Below, piece by piece: positions 1-12,345 of a DNA stretch of 64,000 nt. The notes beneath the pieces are model-generated. The model made no database searches. It saw only the letters and a list, made by a program, of their open reading frames with translations, and was not told the DNA's origin. A program made the translations under genes and the position numbers. The first letter of the stretch is position 1. Each line of letters begins with the position of its first letter. Origin of the DNA: Thermus parvatiensis (lineage in GTDB: Bacteria; Deinococcota; Deinococci; Deinococcales; Thermaceae); the NCBI RefSeq assembly GCF_001535545.1, contig NZ_CP014141.1, positions 1,426,001 to 1,490,000 of the forward strand. The letters run 5' to 3'.

Positions 1-2
1 TG

Positions 3-65
3 GGCCTGGTCGGGCTTTGGGGGCGGGTGCGGGACTACTTCCGCACCTGGCCCCTGCCCTACTAG
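3..65 (+). CDS. C-terminal end of an unidentified protein (cut by window edge)
   Basis: An open frame enters from the left edge and ends with TAG at 63-65. It encodes about 20 residues ending in RTWPLPY. This is too little to name a family. Its stop shares the CTAG tetranucleotide with the stop of the minus-strand gene that follows, so the two genes converge and overlap by 3 bases. It could be chance coding, but the tight convergent end is typical of this chromosome. Confidence 0.4.
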   Translation, partial: GLVGLWGRVRDYFRTWPLPY

Positions 66-628
66 GGGGCGACCAAGGCCTTGGCGTAGGCCTTCTGGAG
101 GAGCTTGCAGGGCCGCTTCACGTCCGCCAAGGCCGTGTAGATGTCGGAGTTGATGAGGAGCACCGCCTCCACTTGTCTGGGGTAGCGGAGGACGCAGGTG
201 TGCTCCTCCGGGCCCGCCGAGGCGTAGAGGTCCCCGGGGTGCCATACCCGGGCCGTGGCCTCGTCCCCGGGGTAGGGCCCCTCCTGCCCCGCCAGCTACC
301 AGCCCCAAAGCCGCAGGAGCATCTCCTCCCGCACCCCCTTGGGGAGGAGGACCTCGGTGTGCAGGGCGTAGACCAGAAGCTGGGCCAGCTCCAAGGCCGA
401 CATGCGAAGCCCCGAATGCCCACCGCAGGCGTCCGGGGACGGGGCGAAGCTTCGCCCGGCCACCTCCTCGTGGACGAAGTCGTAGGCCAGGGCCTCCCCC
501 CTGGGGCCCGGGGTGCAGTCCACCCAGGAGAGGCCCGCAGGCTCCAGGAGCCACCTGGAGTCGTCCGCCCCCTGCCACTGGGAACAGGCGGCGAGGCCCA
601 AGAAGGGCAGCCACAGGATCCTTTTCAC
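62..628 (-). pseudogene. lipoprotein resembling the C-terminal half of a serine hydrolase, split by an in-frame TAG
   Basis: GTG at 628 (or 637) starts a protein with a lipoprotein signal peptide whose lipobox is LGLAAC (Cys about residue 15). Residues 75-110 look like the 'MSA-x-x-LA-x-LL' segment of beta-lactamase-like serine hydrolases. TAG at 296-298 stops translation after 110 residues, but the same frame continues for 77 residues to TAG at 62-64. That tail contains HPGDLY (compare the H/K-T/P-G motif) and a VLLINSD strand. The SxxK catalytic region is absent, so the gene is only the back half of such a hydrolase. No base gain or loss is needed to join the parts, so this is a nonsense change rather than a frameshift. 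The family call is tentative. Confidence 0.45.
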
Positions 629-753
629 CGTACTCACCCTACCTTTCCTGACGGCGCGGGAGCGGAAACCCAGAACGGCCTTCCTTGAGTCGGGATGGCT
701 TAAGGGTACCCCCGCCCTGCCCAGGGAAAAGGGGGCCAAGGCACCTTTCGGGC

Positions 754-759
754 TACCAT
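754..759 (+). promoter_or_regulatory. -10 box, leaderless type (UPF0340 gene)
   Basis: TACCAT is followed by 6 bases and then ATG 766, so transcription would begin at or next to the start codon. Confidence 0.5.
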
Positions 760-765
760 GGAGGC

Positions 766-1355
766 ATGGAAGGCATCCGGCGCGCGGCGCAGCGGGCCGT
801 GGAAGAGTTTCTCCAGGCCTTCCCCATGGGGCCCGGGAGCCTCTTCGTCCTCGGGGGCTCCACCAGCGAGGTCCTGGGGGAGAGGGTGGGAACGAGGCCG
901 AGCCTCGAGGCCGCCCACGCCCTCCTGGAAGGCCTCCTCCCGCCCCTCCTGGAAAGGGGGGTCCACGTGGCCGTCCAGGCCTGCGAGCACCTGAACCGGG
1001 CCCTGGTGGTGGAGCGGGAGACCGCCCGGGCCTTTGGCCTGGAGGAGGTCACCGTCTTCCCCCACCCCAAGGCGGGGGGGCCTTGGCCACGGCGGCCTTC
1101 CTGCGCTTTCAAGACCCCGTCATGGTGGAGTCCCTCAAGGCCCAGGCCCACGGGGGGATGGACATCGGAGGCGTCCTCATCGGCATGCACCTCCGCCCCG
1201 TGGCCGTGCCCCTGAGGCTTTCCGTGCGGAAGATCGGCGAGGCGGTGCTCCTCGCCGCCAAGACGAGGCCCAAGCTCGTGGGCGGGGCCCGCGCGGTCTA
1301 CACGCGGGAGGAGATGCTCAAGAAGCTGGAAGAATTTCTTCCAAAACCTCCCTGA
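766..1355 (+). CDS. UPF0340 / YwlG-like protein (frame broken by one base)
   Basis: The protein is 196 residues after repair and matches the UPF0340 (TIGR01440) family, named for B. subtilis YwlG, whose function is unknown. Recognisable segments are the N-terminal [14 protein letters not shown] and the cysteine motif [14 protein letters not shown], followed by [20 protein letters not shown] near the C-terminus. The G run 1074-1080 is one base short; restoring it joins PKAGG to [13 protein letters not shown] 766 is chosen because it starts the conserved domain and because a TACCAT box sits 6 bases upstream. The 3' end overlaps the convergent aminotransferase gene by 38 bases. Confidence 0.85.
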
Positions 1356-2374
1356 ACATGGCGGCCACCCCCAGGGCCTCGTAGCGGTCGTAGGCCCCCA
1401 TGAGGGAGAGGCGGAAGACCTTGCCCTTCAAGGGCCCCTGCCCCCGGCGATGACGGCCCCCCTTTGGGCGAAGGCCTCCTTCACCCGGGCGTAGGGCACC
1501 CCTTCCGGCAGGTAGAAGGCGGCCACGGCGGGGCTAAACCGCTTGGGGACGGGCCTAAGGCCCCCTCCTCCCCCACCCCGTAGAGGAGGGCGTTCTGCCA
1601 GGCCTTGAGGGCGAGGTGCTCCTCCAGGCGGGGAAGGACCTCCTCGAGGACGGCCGCCACCGCCAACACCAGGTTGATGGCCGGGGTCCAGGCGCTCTCC
1701 CCCTCCTTTTGGGCCTTGAGCTCCCGGGCGAGGTCCAGGTAGTAGCCCCTGGGCTTCAGGCGCTCTAGGGCCCTGGGGGAGAGGGCCACGAAGCCGAGGC
1801 CCGGGGGGCACATGAGGCCCTTCTGGCTTCCCGAGGCCGCGGCGTCCACGCCCATGGCCTCGAGGGCCACCTCCCCCACCAGGAGGCTCGTCACCATGTC
1901 CGCCCCCACGAGGCCCTCGGGGTTCTTCTCCTTGAAGGCCCGGGCCAAAGCGGGAAGGTCGGCGAGGGCCCCGGTGGAGGTCTCCGAGTGGACCAGAAGA
2001 AGCCCCGCGTACCCCTCCTTGGCCACGTCCTCGGGGCGGGGGGTGTCCCCGTAGGGGTAGTCCAGGCGCTCCACAACCAGCCCCGCCTCCAGGGCGATCT
2101 CGTAGAAGCGCTCGGAAAACTTGCCGTAGACCGGCACCAAGACCCTTTCCCCGGGGGCGAAGAGGTTCTTCACCAAGGCCTCCATGGCCAGGGTGCCGCT
2201 TCCCGTGAGGATCAGGACCTCCCCCTCGGTGCGGAAGGCCTGCCTCAGGAGCCCCCTCGCCTTCAGGAACACCTCCCGGGCGGCCTCGGTGCGGTGGTGG
2301 AGCTGGGGCCGGGCCAGGGCCTCCAAGGCCTTGGGGTGCAGGCGCACGGGTCCTGGGGTGAGGAGCCAGTCCAT
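1318..2374 (-). CDS. class V (serine-pyruvate/alanine-glyoxylate type) aminotransferase, two single-base breaks
   Basis: This is a PLP-dependent fold-type I aminotransferase of about 352 residues. The N-terminus [11 protein letters not shown] is the hallmark of the serine-pyruvate/alanine-glyoxylate branch. [11 protein letters not shown] binds the cofactor phosphate, and SGSQKGL carries the Schiff-base lysine at about residue 185. The exact amino donor cannot be read from the sequence; alanine/serine with glyoxylate is usual for the branch. The runs 1561-1565 and 1441-1445 are each one base short. Repair brings in the C-terminal strand [18 protein letters not shown] and ends at TGA 1318-1320, inside the end of the convergent UPF0340 gene. 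Confidence 0.85.
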
Positions 2375-2380
2375 GGGAGA

Positions 2381-2386
2381 AGTGTA
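2381..2386 (-). promoter_or_regulatory. -10 box, leaderless type (aminotransferase)
   Basis: TACACT on the minus strand lies 6 bases before ATG 2374. It is divergent from the TAGCCT box at 2410-2415. Confidence 0.5.
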
Positions 2387-2409
2387 GCGGAAAGGGGGCC
2401 CGGACGGGG

Positions 2410-2415
2410 TAGCCT
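2410..2415 (+). promoter_or_regulatory. -10 box, leaderless type (unknown protein)
   Basis: TAGCCT is followed by exactly 6 bases and GTG 2422. Confidence 0.45.
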
Positions 2416-2421
2416 AGGCGT

Positions 2422-3262
2422 GTGCGCTACGCCCTCCGCTTCCGCCCCCTCGCCAGCGGGGAGTACCTCCTCCCCCTGCCCCAAACCCTCCCGGGGCAGG
2501 AGGTGGGGGAGGTCTTCCTCTCCCACAAGCCCCTCGAGGTCTACGAGGCCCAAGGCAACCTCCTCGCCCGCTTCGCCCTGGAGGAAGGCGAGGCCCTGGA
2601 GGCCCGCTTCCGCCTCCGCACCACCCCCCTTCAGGCCAAGCCCTCCTGGCGGGAAGCCCTCCTCCGGGAGCCCCCGAGGCCTGGCCCGGGATCCTGGCCC
2701 ACCGGGGCCACCGGGTGGAGCGCGCCTTAGGCTTCCTCCTCTCCGGCAGGCCCCATACCTGGTTTCTGGTGGACGGCCTTCCCCTAGACCCCCTCCTCTT
2801 CCAGGCCCTAAGGGAAAACCCCGCCCTCCTCCTTCCCCTGGGGGTGGCCCCGGACCCCAGGAGCTACCTGGGCGGGCACGAGGGAAAAAGGCTCCTCCTC
2901 CTCAAAACCCCCTGGCCCGGGGAAGAGGAACCCCTCTGGGGCGAGCTCAAGCCCCTGGGCCTAGACCCCCTGCCCCCGGCCCGGGCCCTGGCCTTTCTGA
3001 GCCTCGGGGCCTCCGCCCTGGGCCTTTCCACCGGGCCCTGGCCCTACCTCCCCTACCTCGCCCTCCTCGCCCTGAGGCAGGGCCCCGCCCTCAAGGACCT
3101 CCTACGGCAAAGCCCCCGCCACGCCCTGGAAAGCCTCCTCTTCCACGCCTTCGCCCTCTCCGTGACCACGGAGGTCAGGCCCGAGCTCGGCCTCGCCTAC
3201 CTGGGCCTCCTCTTCTGGAACCGGACCCGCCCCCGTGGCGGGAAGGCCCCCACCTCGGGTAA
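2422..3262 (+). CDS. uncharacterised protein of about 280 residues, two single-base breaks
   Basis: I do not recognise the family. The first 75 residues ([10 protein letters not shown]...[15 protein letters not shown]) resemble the beta-rich N-terminal domain found on bacterial transglutaminase-like proteins, but no Cys-His-Asp triad is visible. The rest is Leu/Pro-rich and probably soluble, since there is no clear membrane segment or signal peptide. C runs 2671-2675 and 3230-3234 are each one base short. The second repair gives the natural end WREGPHLG with TAA at 3260-3262, 64 bases before the ABC ATPase gene. Without it the frame runs into that gene. Confidence 0.6.
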
Positions 3263-3304
3263 AATGCCGGGGAACCCCCGATGGGCCAAAGGCGCTCAAA
3301 GCGC
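3260..3304 (+). promoter_or_regulatory. possible promoter and leader hairpin of the ABC ATPase gene
   Basis: TAAAAT at 3260-3265 overlaps the preceding stop codon. About 27 bases on, a small perfect hairpin, GCGCT-CAA-AGCGC (3292-3304), precedes the GGAGG ribosome-binding site of ATG 3327. The reading is suggestive only. Confidence 0.3.
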
Positions 3305-3326
3305 GGGGTTCGCGTGGAGGTACCGC

Positions 3327-6824
<3,498 letters not shown>

Positions 6825-6840
<16 letters not shown>

Positions 6841-7814
6841 CGGGGTACTACGGGTTCAGGAACGCCGGGGACGAGGCGATCCTCGAGGCCATCGCCCGGG
6901 AGCTCAAGGCCCGCGGCCACGAGGTGGTGGCCCTCTCCGGCGACCCCAAAAGGACCCGCGAGGACCACGGCCTCAAGGCCTACCACCGCCTGAACCCCCT
7001 GGCCCTCCTCCGGGCGGACCTCTGGCTCCTCGGAGGAGGGGGGCTTCTGCAGGACGCCACCAGCGCCCTAAGCCTCACCTACTACCTCTCCGTGCTCCGC
7101 CTCGCCCGCCTCTTCCGCAAGCGGGTCGTGGTCTTCAACCAGTCCCTGGGCCCCCTCTCCCCCTGGGGGGAGAGGCGGGTGCAAAAGGCCCTCAAGGGCG
7201 TGCCGGTGATCCTCAGGGACCAGGACTCCCTGGAGTACGCCCGGCGCCTGGGGATCCCCGCCGCCCTCGGGGCCGACCCCGCCCTCCTCCTCCCGCCGCC
7301 CCCCGTGCCGCGGGAGGAGGACCTCGTCCTCGTCATCCCCCGGGCGGGGGTGCGGGAGGAGGCCCTCACGACCCTCTACGTGGCCGCCAACCACCTGGTC
7401 CACGAGGGGAAGCAGGTCCTCGTCCTCCTCCTCCAGCCCGGCTACGACGACGAGGTGGCCGAGGTCTTCCGCCTCCACCGCATAGAGCGCACCTCCGACC
7501 CCCGCCGCCTCCTCTACCTCGCGGCCCAGGCGGGGTACGTGATCTCCATGCGCCTCCACGGCCTAATCCTGGCCGCGGCCGCGGGCACCCCCTTCGCCGC
7601 CCTCTCCTACGACCCCAAGGTGGCCGCCTTCGCCAAGGAGACGGGGGCCTACTACCAAGAGCTCCCCGGGGAGCCCATCAAGCTCTACAAGGCCGCCCTT
7701 TACGGCCGCTTCCCCGACTGGGAGAAGGTGGCCCGGCTGAAGGAGCGGGCGCGGAAAAGCTTTGACCTGGCGCTGGGGGAGGGCGTCCCCATCAAAGGCT
7801 CCGGGCGCGGCTGA
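6825..7814 (+). CDS. csaB: polysaccharide pyruvyl transferase CsaB
   Basis: CsaB adds ketal-linked pyruvate to the secondary cell-wall polymer that SLH-domain S-layer proteins bind. In Thermus this anchors SlpA. The protein has 329 residues and is intact. The N-terminal GYYGFRNAGDEAIL is characteristic, LLGGGGLLQD follows near residue 70, and SMRLHGLILAAAAGTPF near 240 is the conserved glycosyltransferase-like C-terminal motif. It begins inside the end of the DUF5693 gene (ATG 6825), so the two are co-translated. The 3' end overlaps the convergent unknown gene by 23 bases. Confidence 0.92.
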
Positions 7815-8844
7815 GGCGGCCCGCAAGCCCCTCGGCGAAGGCCCTGAGGTCCTCCAGGGCCTCCTCCACGCTTTGGCGGAGCAAGAACTCCCCGGGGGAG
7901 AGGCGCTTGAGGAGGAGGAAGGGCGGCTGGGCGAGGACCTCCACCCCCTGGCGGACCACCTCGGGGACGAGGCCTTCCTCCAGGGCCTCCGCCTCGAGGT
8001 CCGCGAGGAGGAAGACCTCCCCGAGGGGCTTGCGGGCAAGGAGCAGGAGGAGGGCGGCGAAGGCCCCCCGCTCGGAAAGCTCCGCCGCCAGCCGGTCCTC
8101 CAGGGCCTCCACCGCCTCGAGGTCCACCCGGCCCTCCTTGAGGAGGTCCTCCAGGTCCCAGGGGGTGAGGGGGAACCGCCCCTTGAGGCGGGCGAGGCGG
8201 GTCAGGGCCTCGGGGGAGACGAAGCCCACCCCCTCCGGAACCCGGTCCCGCTGGGACTCCGGGGCGAGGAGGGCGGTGTAGGCCCCCTGGAGACGGTAGG
8301 GCCTGAGGCGCTCCACCTCCCCCTCGCCCAGGCGGAGGAGGACGAGGGTGAGCCGCCGCCTCCCGGAAAAAGCCCGGTAGACCCAAGGCGGTCCCCCCTC
8401 CAGCTGGAAGCCGAGCCTCCTGAGGTCCTCCGTGGCCCCCGGGGGCTCCAGGGGCTCGTGGGGGAAAAGCACCTCCTTGGGGTAAGGGGCGACCCGGACC
8501 CGGCGTTTCTGGGGCTCGGGAGGGGGGGAGGTCTCCTCCGGCCTGGCCTCCCGCTCCCGGGCCGGGGACCTCTGGCCCGGCCTCGGGGCCGCCTTAAGCT
8601 CCACCTCCTCCCCCCGGAAGAGGAGGAGGACGGTCTCGTTGGCCGAGAGGCGGCGCTTCTGGTAGTAGGGGCCGAGGCCCCTAAGGACCCCGGCCTTCCA
8701 GTCCACCTCCACCGTGTAGGCCTCGCCGTCCTCGTCCACAAAGCGCACCTGCTCCCGCCCGAGGAGGCGCTGGCGGAGGGATACGGTCAAGGCCATGGTG
8801 CCATTCTGGATACAGGCGCTGGTGAGCACATACCGCGCGGTCAT
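7792..8844 (-). CDS. uncharacterised 350-residue protein, cotranscribed with a DnaQ-like exonuclease
   Basis: I do not recognise the family. Residues 1-85 form a compact beta-rich segment (MTARYVLTSACIQNG..., EAYTVEVDWKAGVLRGLGPYY, then NETVLLLF) that could be a DNA-binding pseudobarrel; this is inference only. Residues 90-130 are a Pro/Arg/Glu linker. The remaining 220 residues are mostly helical and rich in Leu, Arg and Glu. ATG 8844 has GGAGGT upstream and starts 1 base after the stop of the exonuclease gene (TAG 8846-8848), so translation is coupled. The gene's job is probably tied to nucleic acid processing by that neighbour. Confidence 0.7.
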   Translation of the reverse strand: MTARYVLTSACIQNGTMALTVSLRQRLLGREQVRFVDEDGEAYTVEVDWKAGVLRGLGPYYQKRRLSANETVLLLFRGEEVELKAAPRPGQRSPAREREARPEETSPPPEPQKRRVRVAPYPKEVLFPHEPLEPPGATEDLRRLGFQLEGGPPWVYRAFSGRRRLTLVLLRLGEGEVERLRPYRLQGAYTALLAPESQRDRVPEGVGFVSPEALTRLARLKGRFPLTPWDLEDLLKEGRVDLEAVEALEDRLAAELSERGAFAALLLLLARKPLGEVFLLADLEAEALEEGLVPEVVRQGVEVLAQPPFLLLKRLSPGEFLLRQSVEEALEDLRAFAEGLAGRLSRARSL

Positions 8845-8845
8845 A

Positions 8846-9588
8846 CTACCTCCCGAGCTCCCAAAGCGTGCGGGGACGGCCCGATGTAAGCATATAGTAC
8901 ACCTCGTGCACCACGGCGAGGGTGCGCTCCACGTCCTCGAGGGCCCGGTGGCAGGTCCTTCGGGGAAGCTCCAGGACCTCGGAGAGGGCGTCCAGGCCGT
9001 AGCGCCTAAGGCCTGGTAAGCCCCGTCTGGCCAGGCGCAGGGAGTCCACCACGGGGTTTTCCAGGCGGTAGCCCAGGCCCTCGAGGGCGGGGCGGAGGAA
9101 GCCCAGGTCAAAGGCGGCGTTGTGGATCACCAAGGTGGCGTTGGCGAGAAGGGGGTAGGCCTTCTCCAGGACCTCTTCCAGGGAAGGGGCCTCCTCCAGG
9201 GCCTCCCGGGGGATGCCGGTGAGGCGCTGCACGAAAGGGCTTGGCGGGCGGGAGGGGCGGACGAGGCTCTGGAAGGGGAGGCGCCTTCCCCCTCCAGGCG
9301 GAGGAGGCCCACCTCGATCACCTCGTCCAGGCCCGGGGCGAGCCCCGTGGTCTCCAGGTCCAGAACCACCACCGCCTCCCCCTCCTGGGGAAAGGGGTAG
9401 CGCCACTCCCAAAGCCCCACCGCCTCCTCCAGGAGGAACCTCCCGTCCAGAAGGGGCCGTACCACCCGCTCCACAGGGCCGCGAAGCCCCAGGGCCTCCC
9501 CCAGGGCAGGGAGGGGAAGGGGGCGCCCGGCCTCCCTGAGCCTGCGGGCGAGCCGGGTGGCCATGCGGTAGCGGAAGGCGGCCTCCAT
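8846..9588 (-). CDS. DEDDh 3'-5' exonuclease (DNA polymerase III epsilon-like), one base missing
   Basis: The protein has 247 residues after repair. Residues 1-70 look like a winged-helix leader, and the exonuclease fold begins at [11 protein letters not shown], which supplies the first Asp/Glu pair. [11 protein letters not shown] supplies the second acidic motif, and [12 protein letters not shown] the His-x4-Asp motif of the DEDDh class. The CC pair at 9284-9285 lacks a base; repair joins LEGEG to RLPFQSL. The start ATG overlaps the gatA stop as TGATG, and the downstream unknown gene begins 1 base after this stop. It is a stand-alone exonuclease, not the replicative epsilon itself, so repair or RNA trimming are possible roles. 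Confidence 0.85.
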
Positions 9589-11001
9589 CAGAGGGCCTCC
9601 CCCAAGGGGGCCCTGAGGTGGGCCCGGGCCGTAGCCTCCTCAAAGGCGAGGGCCGCCCGAAGAAGCCGCTCGTCCTCCCCCAAGGGGCGAGGAGTTGGAG
9701 GCCCACGGGCAGGGGCCCCTCAAACCCCGCGGGGAAGGAGAGGGCGGGAAGGCCGGTGAGGTTTGCCCCCACGGTGTAGAGGTCCTCCCGGTACATGGAA
9801 AGGGGGTCGCGCCGGGCCCCGAAGGGGAAGGCGGGGTGGGGGGTGGTGGGGAGGAGAAGGAGGTCCACTTCCTGAAAGAGGGCCTGGGCCTCGGCCTTGA
9901 GGCGGCGGCGGAAGGCCTGGGCGCGGCCGTAGTAGGCCTCGTAGTAGCCGCTGGAGAGGACGAAGGTGCCCACGAGGACGCGCCTTTTGACCTCGAGGCC
10001 AAAGAGGGCCCGGGTGGCCTCCATCATCCCCTCCACCTCCTCCCCCTCCGCCCGCCGCCCGTAAAGGGTTCCGTCGTAGCGGGCCAGGTTGGAACTTGCC
10101 TCCGCCGGGGCCAGGATGTAGTAGGCGGCGAGGGCCTGGGGGAGGGAAGGCCAGGAAACCTCGCGCACGGAAAGGCCAAGCCCCCGGAAGACCTTAAGGG
10201 CCTCCTCCAGGGCCCTTTCCACCCCGGGGCTATTCCCCGCAAGGGCCTCCCGCACCACCCCGAGGCGCAGGGGGGGAAGGGGCCCCTCCAGGGCCTCCTG
10301 GAAGCGGGGGGGAAGGTCCAGGCTCGTGGCGTCCAGGGGGTCGGGCCCCGCCATGGCGTCCATGAGGAGGGCGAGGTCCCGCACAGAGCGGGCCATGGGG
10401 CCGATCTGGTCCAGGCTCGAGGCGTAGGCGATGAGGCCGAAGCGGCTCACCCGGCCGTAGGTGGGCTTGAGGCCGTAGACGCCGCAGAAGGCGGCGGGCT
10501 GCCGGACGCTTCCCCCCGTGTCCGAGCCCAGGGCGAGGGGGGCAAGGTCGGCGGCCACCGCCGCGGCACTTCCCCCGCTGGAACCCCCAGGGACCCTCTC
10601 CGGGTCAAAGGGGTTCTTGGTGGGAAAGAAGGCGGAGTGCTCCGTGGAGGAGCCCATACCGAACTCGTCCAGGTTGGTCTTCCCCAGGACGAGGGCGCCC
10701 AGGGCCCTAAGCCTCGCCACCGCGGTGGCCTCGTAGGGGGGCACGAAGTTCTCCAGGAGGCGGCTTCCTGCCGTGGTGCGGAGGCCCCGGGTGGCGATGT
10801 TGTCCTTCACCGCCACCACGAGGCCCGCCAGGGGAAGCCCGGGGGCCACCTTCTCCGCCTCCTCCAAAAGCCCCTCGTTCAGGGAGAGGAAGGCGCCGAG
10901 GCCCGGGTCCAACTCCTGGACCCGCTTCAGGTAGGCCTGGGCCACCTCCAGGGGGGAGACCTCCCCCGGGCCACGCGGGCGCGGATCTCGTGGGCCAGCA
11001 T
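9588..11001 (-). CDS. gatA: Asp-tRNA(Asn)/Glu-tRNA(Gln) amidotransferase subunit A, two single-base breaks
   Basis: GatA hydrolyses glutamine or asparagine and, with GatB and GatC, amidates mischarged Asp-tRNA(Asn) or Glu-tRNA(Gln). Its length of 471 after repair equals that of the T. thermophilus protein. The amidase-signature triad is visible: [11 protein letters not shown] (Lys), the Gly/Ser-rich [14 protein letters not shown], and [13 protein letters not shown] (the cis-Ser and nucleophile Ser). Runs 10973-10977 and 9677-9681 are one base short; the first hides the natural ATG at 11001. A TATAGT box 6 bases upstream argues for a leaderless start. gatB and gatC are not in the window. Confidence 0.95.
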
Positions 11002-11007
11002 GCCCCC

Positions 11008-11013
11008 ACTATA
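11008..11013 (-). promoter_or_regulatory. -10 box, leaderless type (gatA)
   Basis: TATAGT lies 6 bases before gatA ATG 11001 and overlaps the miaA stop codon (TAG 11009-11011). gatA can therefore be transcribed independently of miaA. Confidence 0.55.
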
Positions 11014-11916
11014 GCCCGAAGTGGAGGCGAAGCCAGTCCCGGAAGCCCACATAGGCCTCCTCGCCCCCCCGGGGCAGGTAGACCACGTCCCCGGGCTCGT
11101 GGCGGAACCAGGTGTACTGCCTTTTGGCGTAAGCCTTCACCGCCTGGATGTCCCTGAGGAGAGCCTCCTCCAGGGAGTACTCCCCTCGGAGGTAGCCCAC
11201 CACCTCCTTGTAGCCGATGGCCTGGAGGGCGGTGGGCATCCTGGGGTAGCGGGCAAGGAGCCCCCGCACCTCCTCCACGAGCCCCCGGGCGAACTGGGCC
11301 TTGGCCCTTTCCTCCAGCCTCGGGAAAAGCCAGGCCCGGTCGGGCCAGAGGACGAGCTTCTTGTAGCGGAAGCGGGGGGGCCTTTTGGGAAACCGGGCCG
11401 GGGGGGTTCCGGTGCGCCTTAAAACCTCCAGGGCCCGAACGAGCCTCCGAGGGTTTCTCCCCACCCGGCGGGCATCCTCGGGGCTCGCCCGGGCCAGCTC
11501 GGCGAGGAGGGCCTCGAGGCCCCGCTCCTCAAGCTCCGCCCACAAGGCCTCCTGAACCCCGGAATCCGGCGGGGGAAGGTCGTGAAGCCCCTCGGAGAGG
11601 GCGCGGATGTAGTAGCCCGTCCCCCCACCACCAAGGGGAGCCTCCCCCGGGAAAGGACATGGGCGATGGCCTCCTCGGCCAAGGCGAGGAAGCGGGCCAC
11701 GCTCATGGCCTCGTCGGGCTCGAGGACGTCCACCAGGTGGTGGGGCACCCGGGCCCTTTCCTCGGGCGTGGGCTTGTCCGTGCCGATGTCCAGGCCCCGG
11801 TAGACCATGGTGGCGTCGGCGGAGACCACCTCCACGGGGACCTCCTCCCCCAGGCGGAGGGCCAGGAGGGTCTTGCCGCTTCCCGTGGGGCCCGCGAGGA
11901 CGGGGATCGCCTCCAC
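11009..11916 (-). CDS. miaA: tRNA dimethylallyltransferase, one base missing
   Basis: MiaA transfers the dimethylallyl group to A37 of tRNAs that read UNN codons. It has 302 residues. The P-loop AGPTGSGKT is at about 8-16, [16 protein letters not shown] (the DSxQxYxxxxIGTAKP family motif) at about 34-49, and HHLVDVLEP follows. [12 protein letters not shown] and [10 protein letters not shown] are the C-terminal tRNA-binding motifs. The 6-base run 11621-11626 should be 7; repair restores [15 protein letters not shown] 11916 is the start, 7 bases after TAGCAT. It is divergent from hsp20. Confidence 0.95.
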
Positions 11917-11922
11917 GTCCCT

Positions 11923-11929
11923 TATGCTA
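11923..11929. promoter_or_regulatory. shared divergent -10 boxes of miaA and hsp20
   Basis: On the plus strand TATGCT (11923-11928) is 6 bases before hsp20 ATG 11935. On the minus strand TAGCAT (11929-11924) is 7 bases before miaA GTG 11916. The two boxes occupy the same seven base pairs, so the genes cannot both be engaged by polymerase at once. Confidence 0.6.
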
Positions 11930-11934
11930 AGGGC

Positions 11935-12345
11935 ATGCTGGAGCGCCGCGACCGCTTGGAAACCTTAAGAAAGCTGAAGGAACTGCAGGAGCGCATCGCC
12001 GAGCTCGCCTACCTCCTCACCGGGGAGGAGCCCGCCGCCTGGACCCCCGGGGTGGACCTCCTGGAAACCGAGGAGCACTACGTCCTTCTCGTGGACCTCC
12101 CCGGGGTGCGCCCCGAGGACCTGGAGCTTCTGGAGGAGGGGCAGCGGGTAACCCTGGCCGGGGTGCGCCACCCCCTGCCCGGCACCTACCTCTTGGAGGA
12201 GAGGCCCATGGGCACCTTCCGCCGCACCCTGGACCTCCCCGGGCCCATTGAGGAGGGGACGGCCCAGGCCACCTTGCGGAACGGGGTCTTGGAGGTCCGC
12301 TTCCGCAAGAAGCCGGCCACAGCCCTCCCCCTAAAGGAGGCGTAG
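11935..12345 (+). CDS. Hsp20 / alpha-crystallin family small heat-shock protein
   Basis: This is an ATP-independent holdase chaperone of 136 residues. Residues 1-35 form a charged coiled N-terminal arm. The alpha-crystallin domain runs from about 38 to 128: [21 protein letters not shown]..., then [16 protein letters not shown], then [14 protein letters not shown], the family's A-x-x-x-n-GVL signature. The short C-terminal tail ends LPLKEA and lacks a clear IXI motif. The last 15 bases overlap the convergent sugar dehydrogenase gene. It shares its -10 region with miaA, so heat induction of one could silence the other; this is inference. Confidence 0.88.
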   Translation: MLERRDRLETLRKLKELQERIAELAYLLTGEEPAAWTPGVDLLETEEHYVLLVDLPGVRPEDLELLEEGQRVTLAGVRHPLPGTYLLEERPMGTFRRTLDLPGPIEEGTAQATLRNGVLEVRFRKKPATALPLKEA

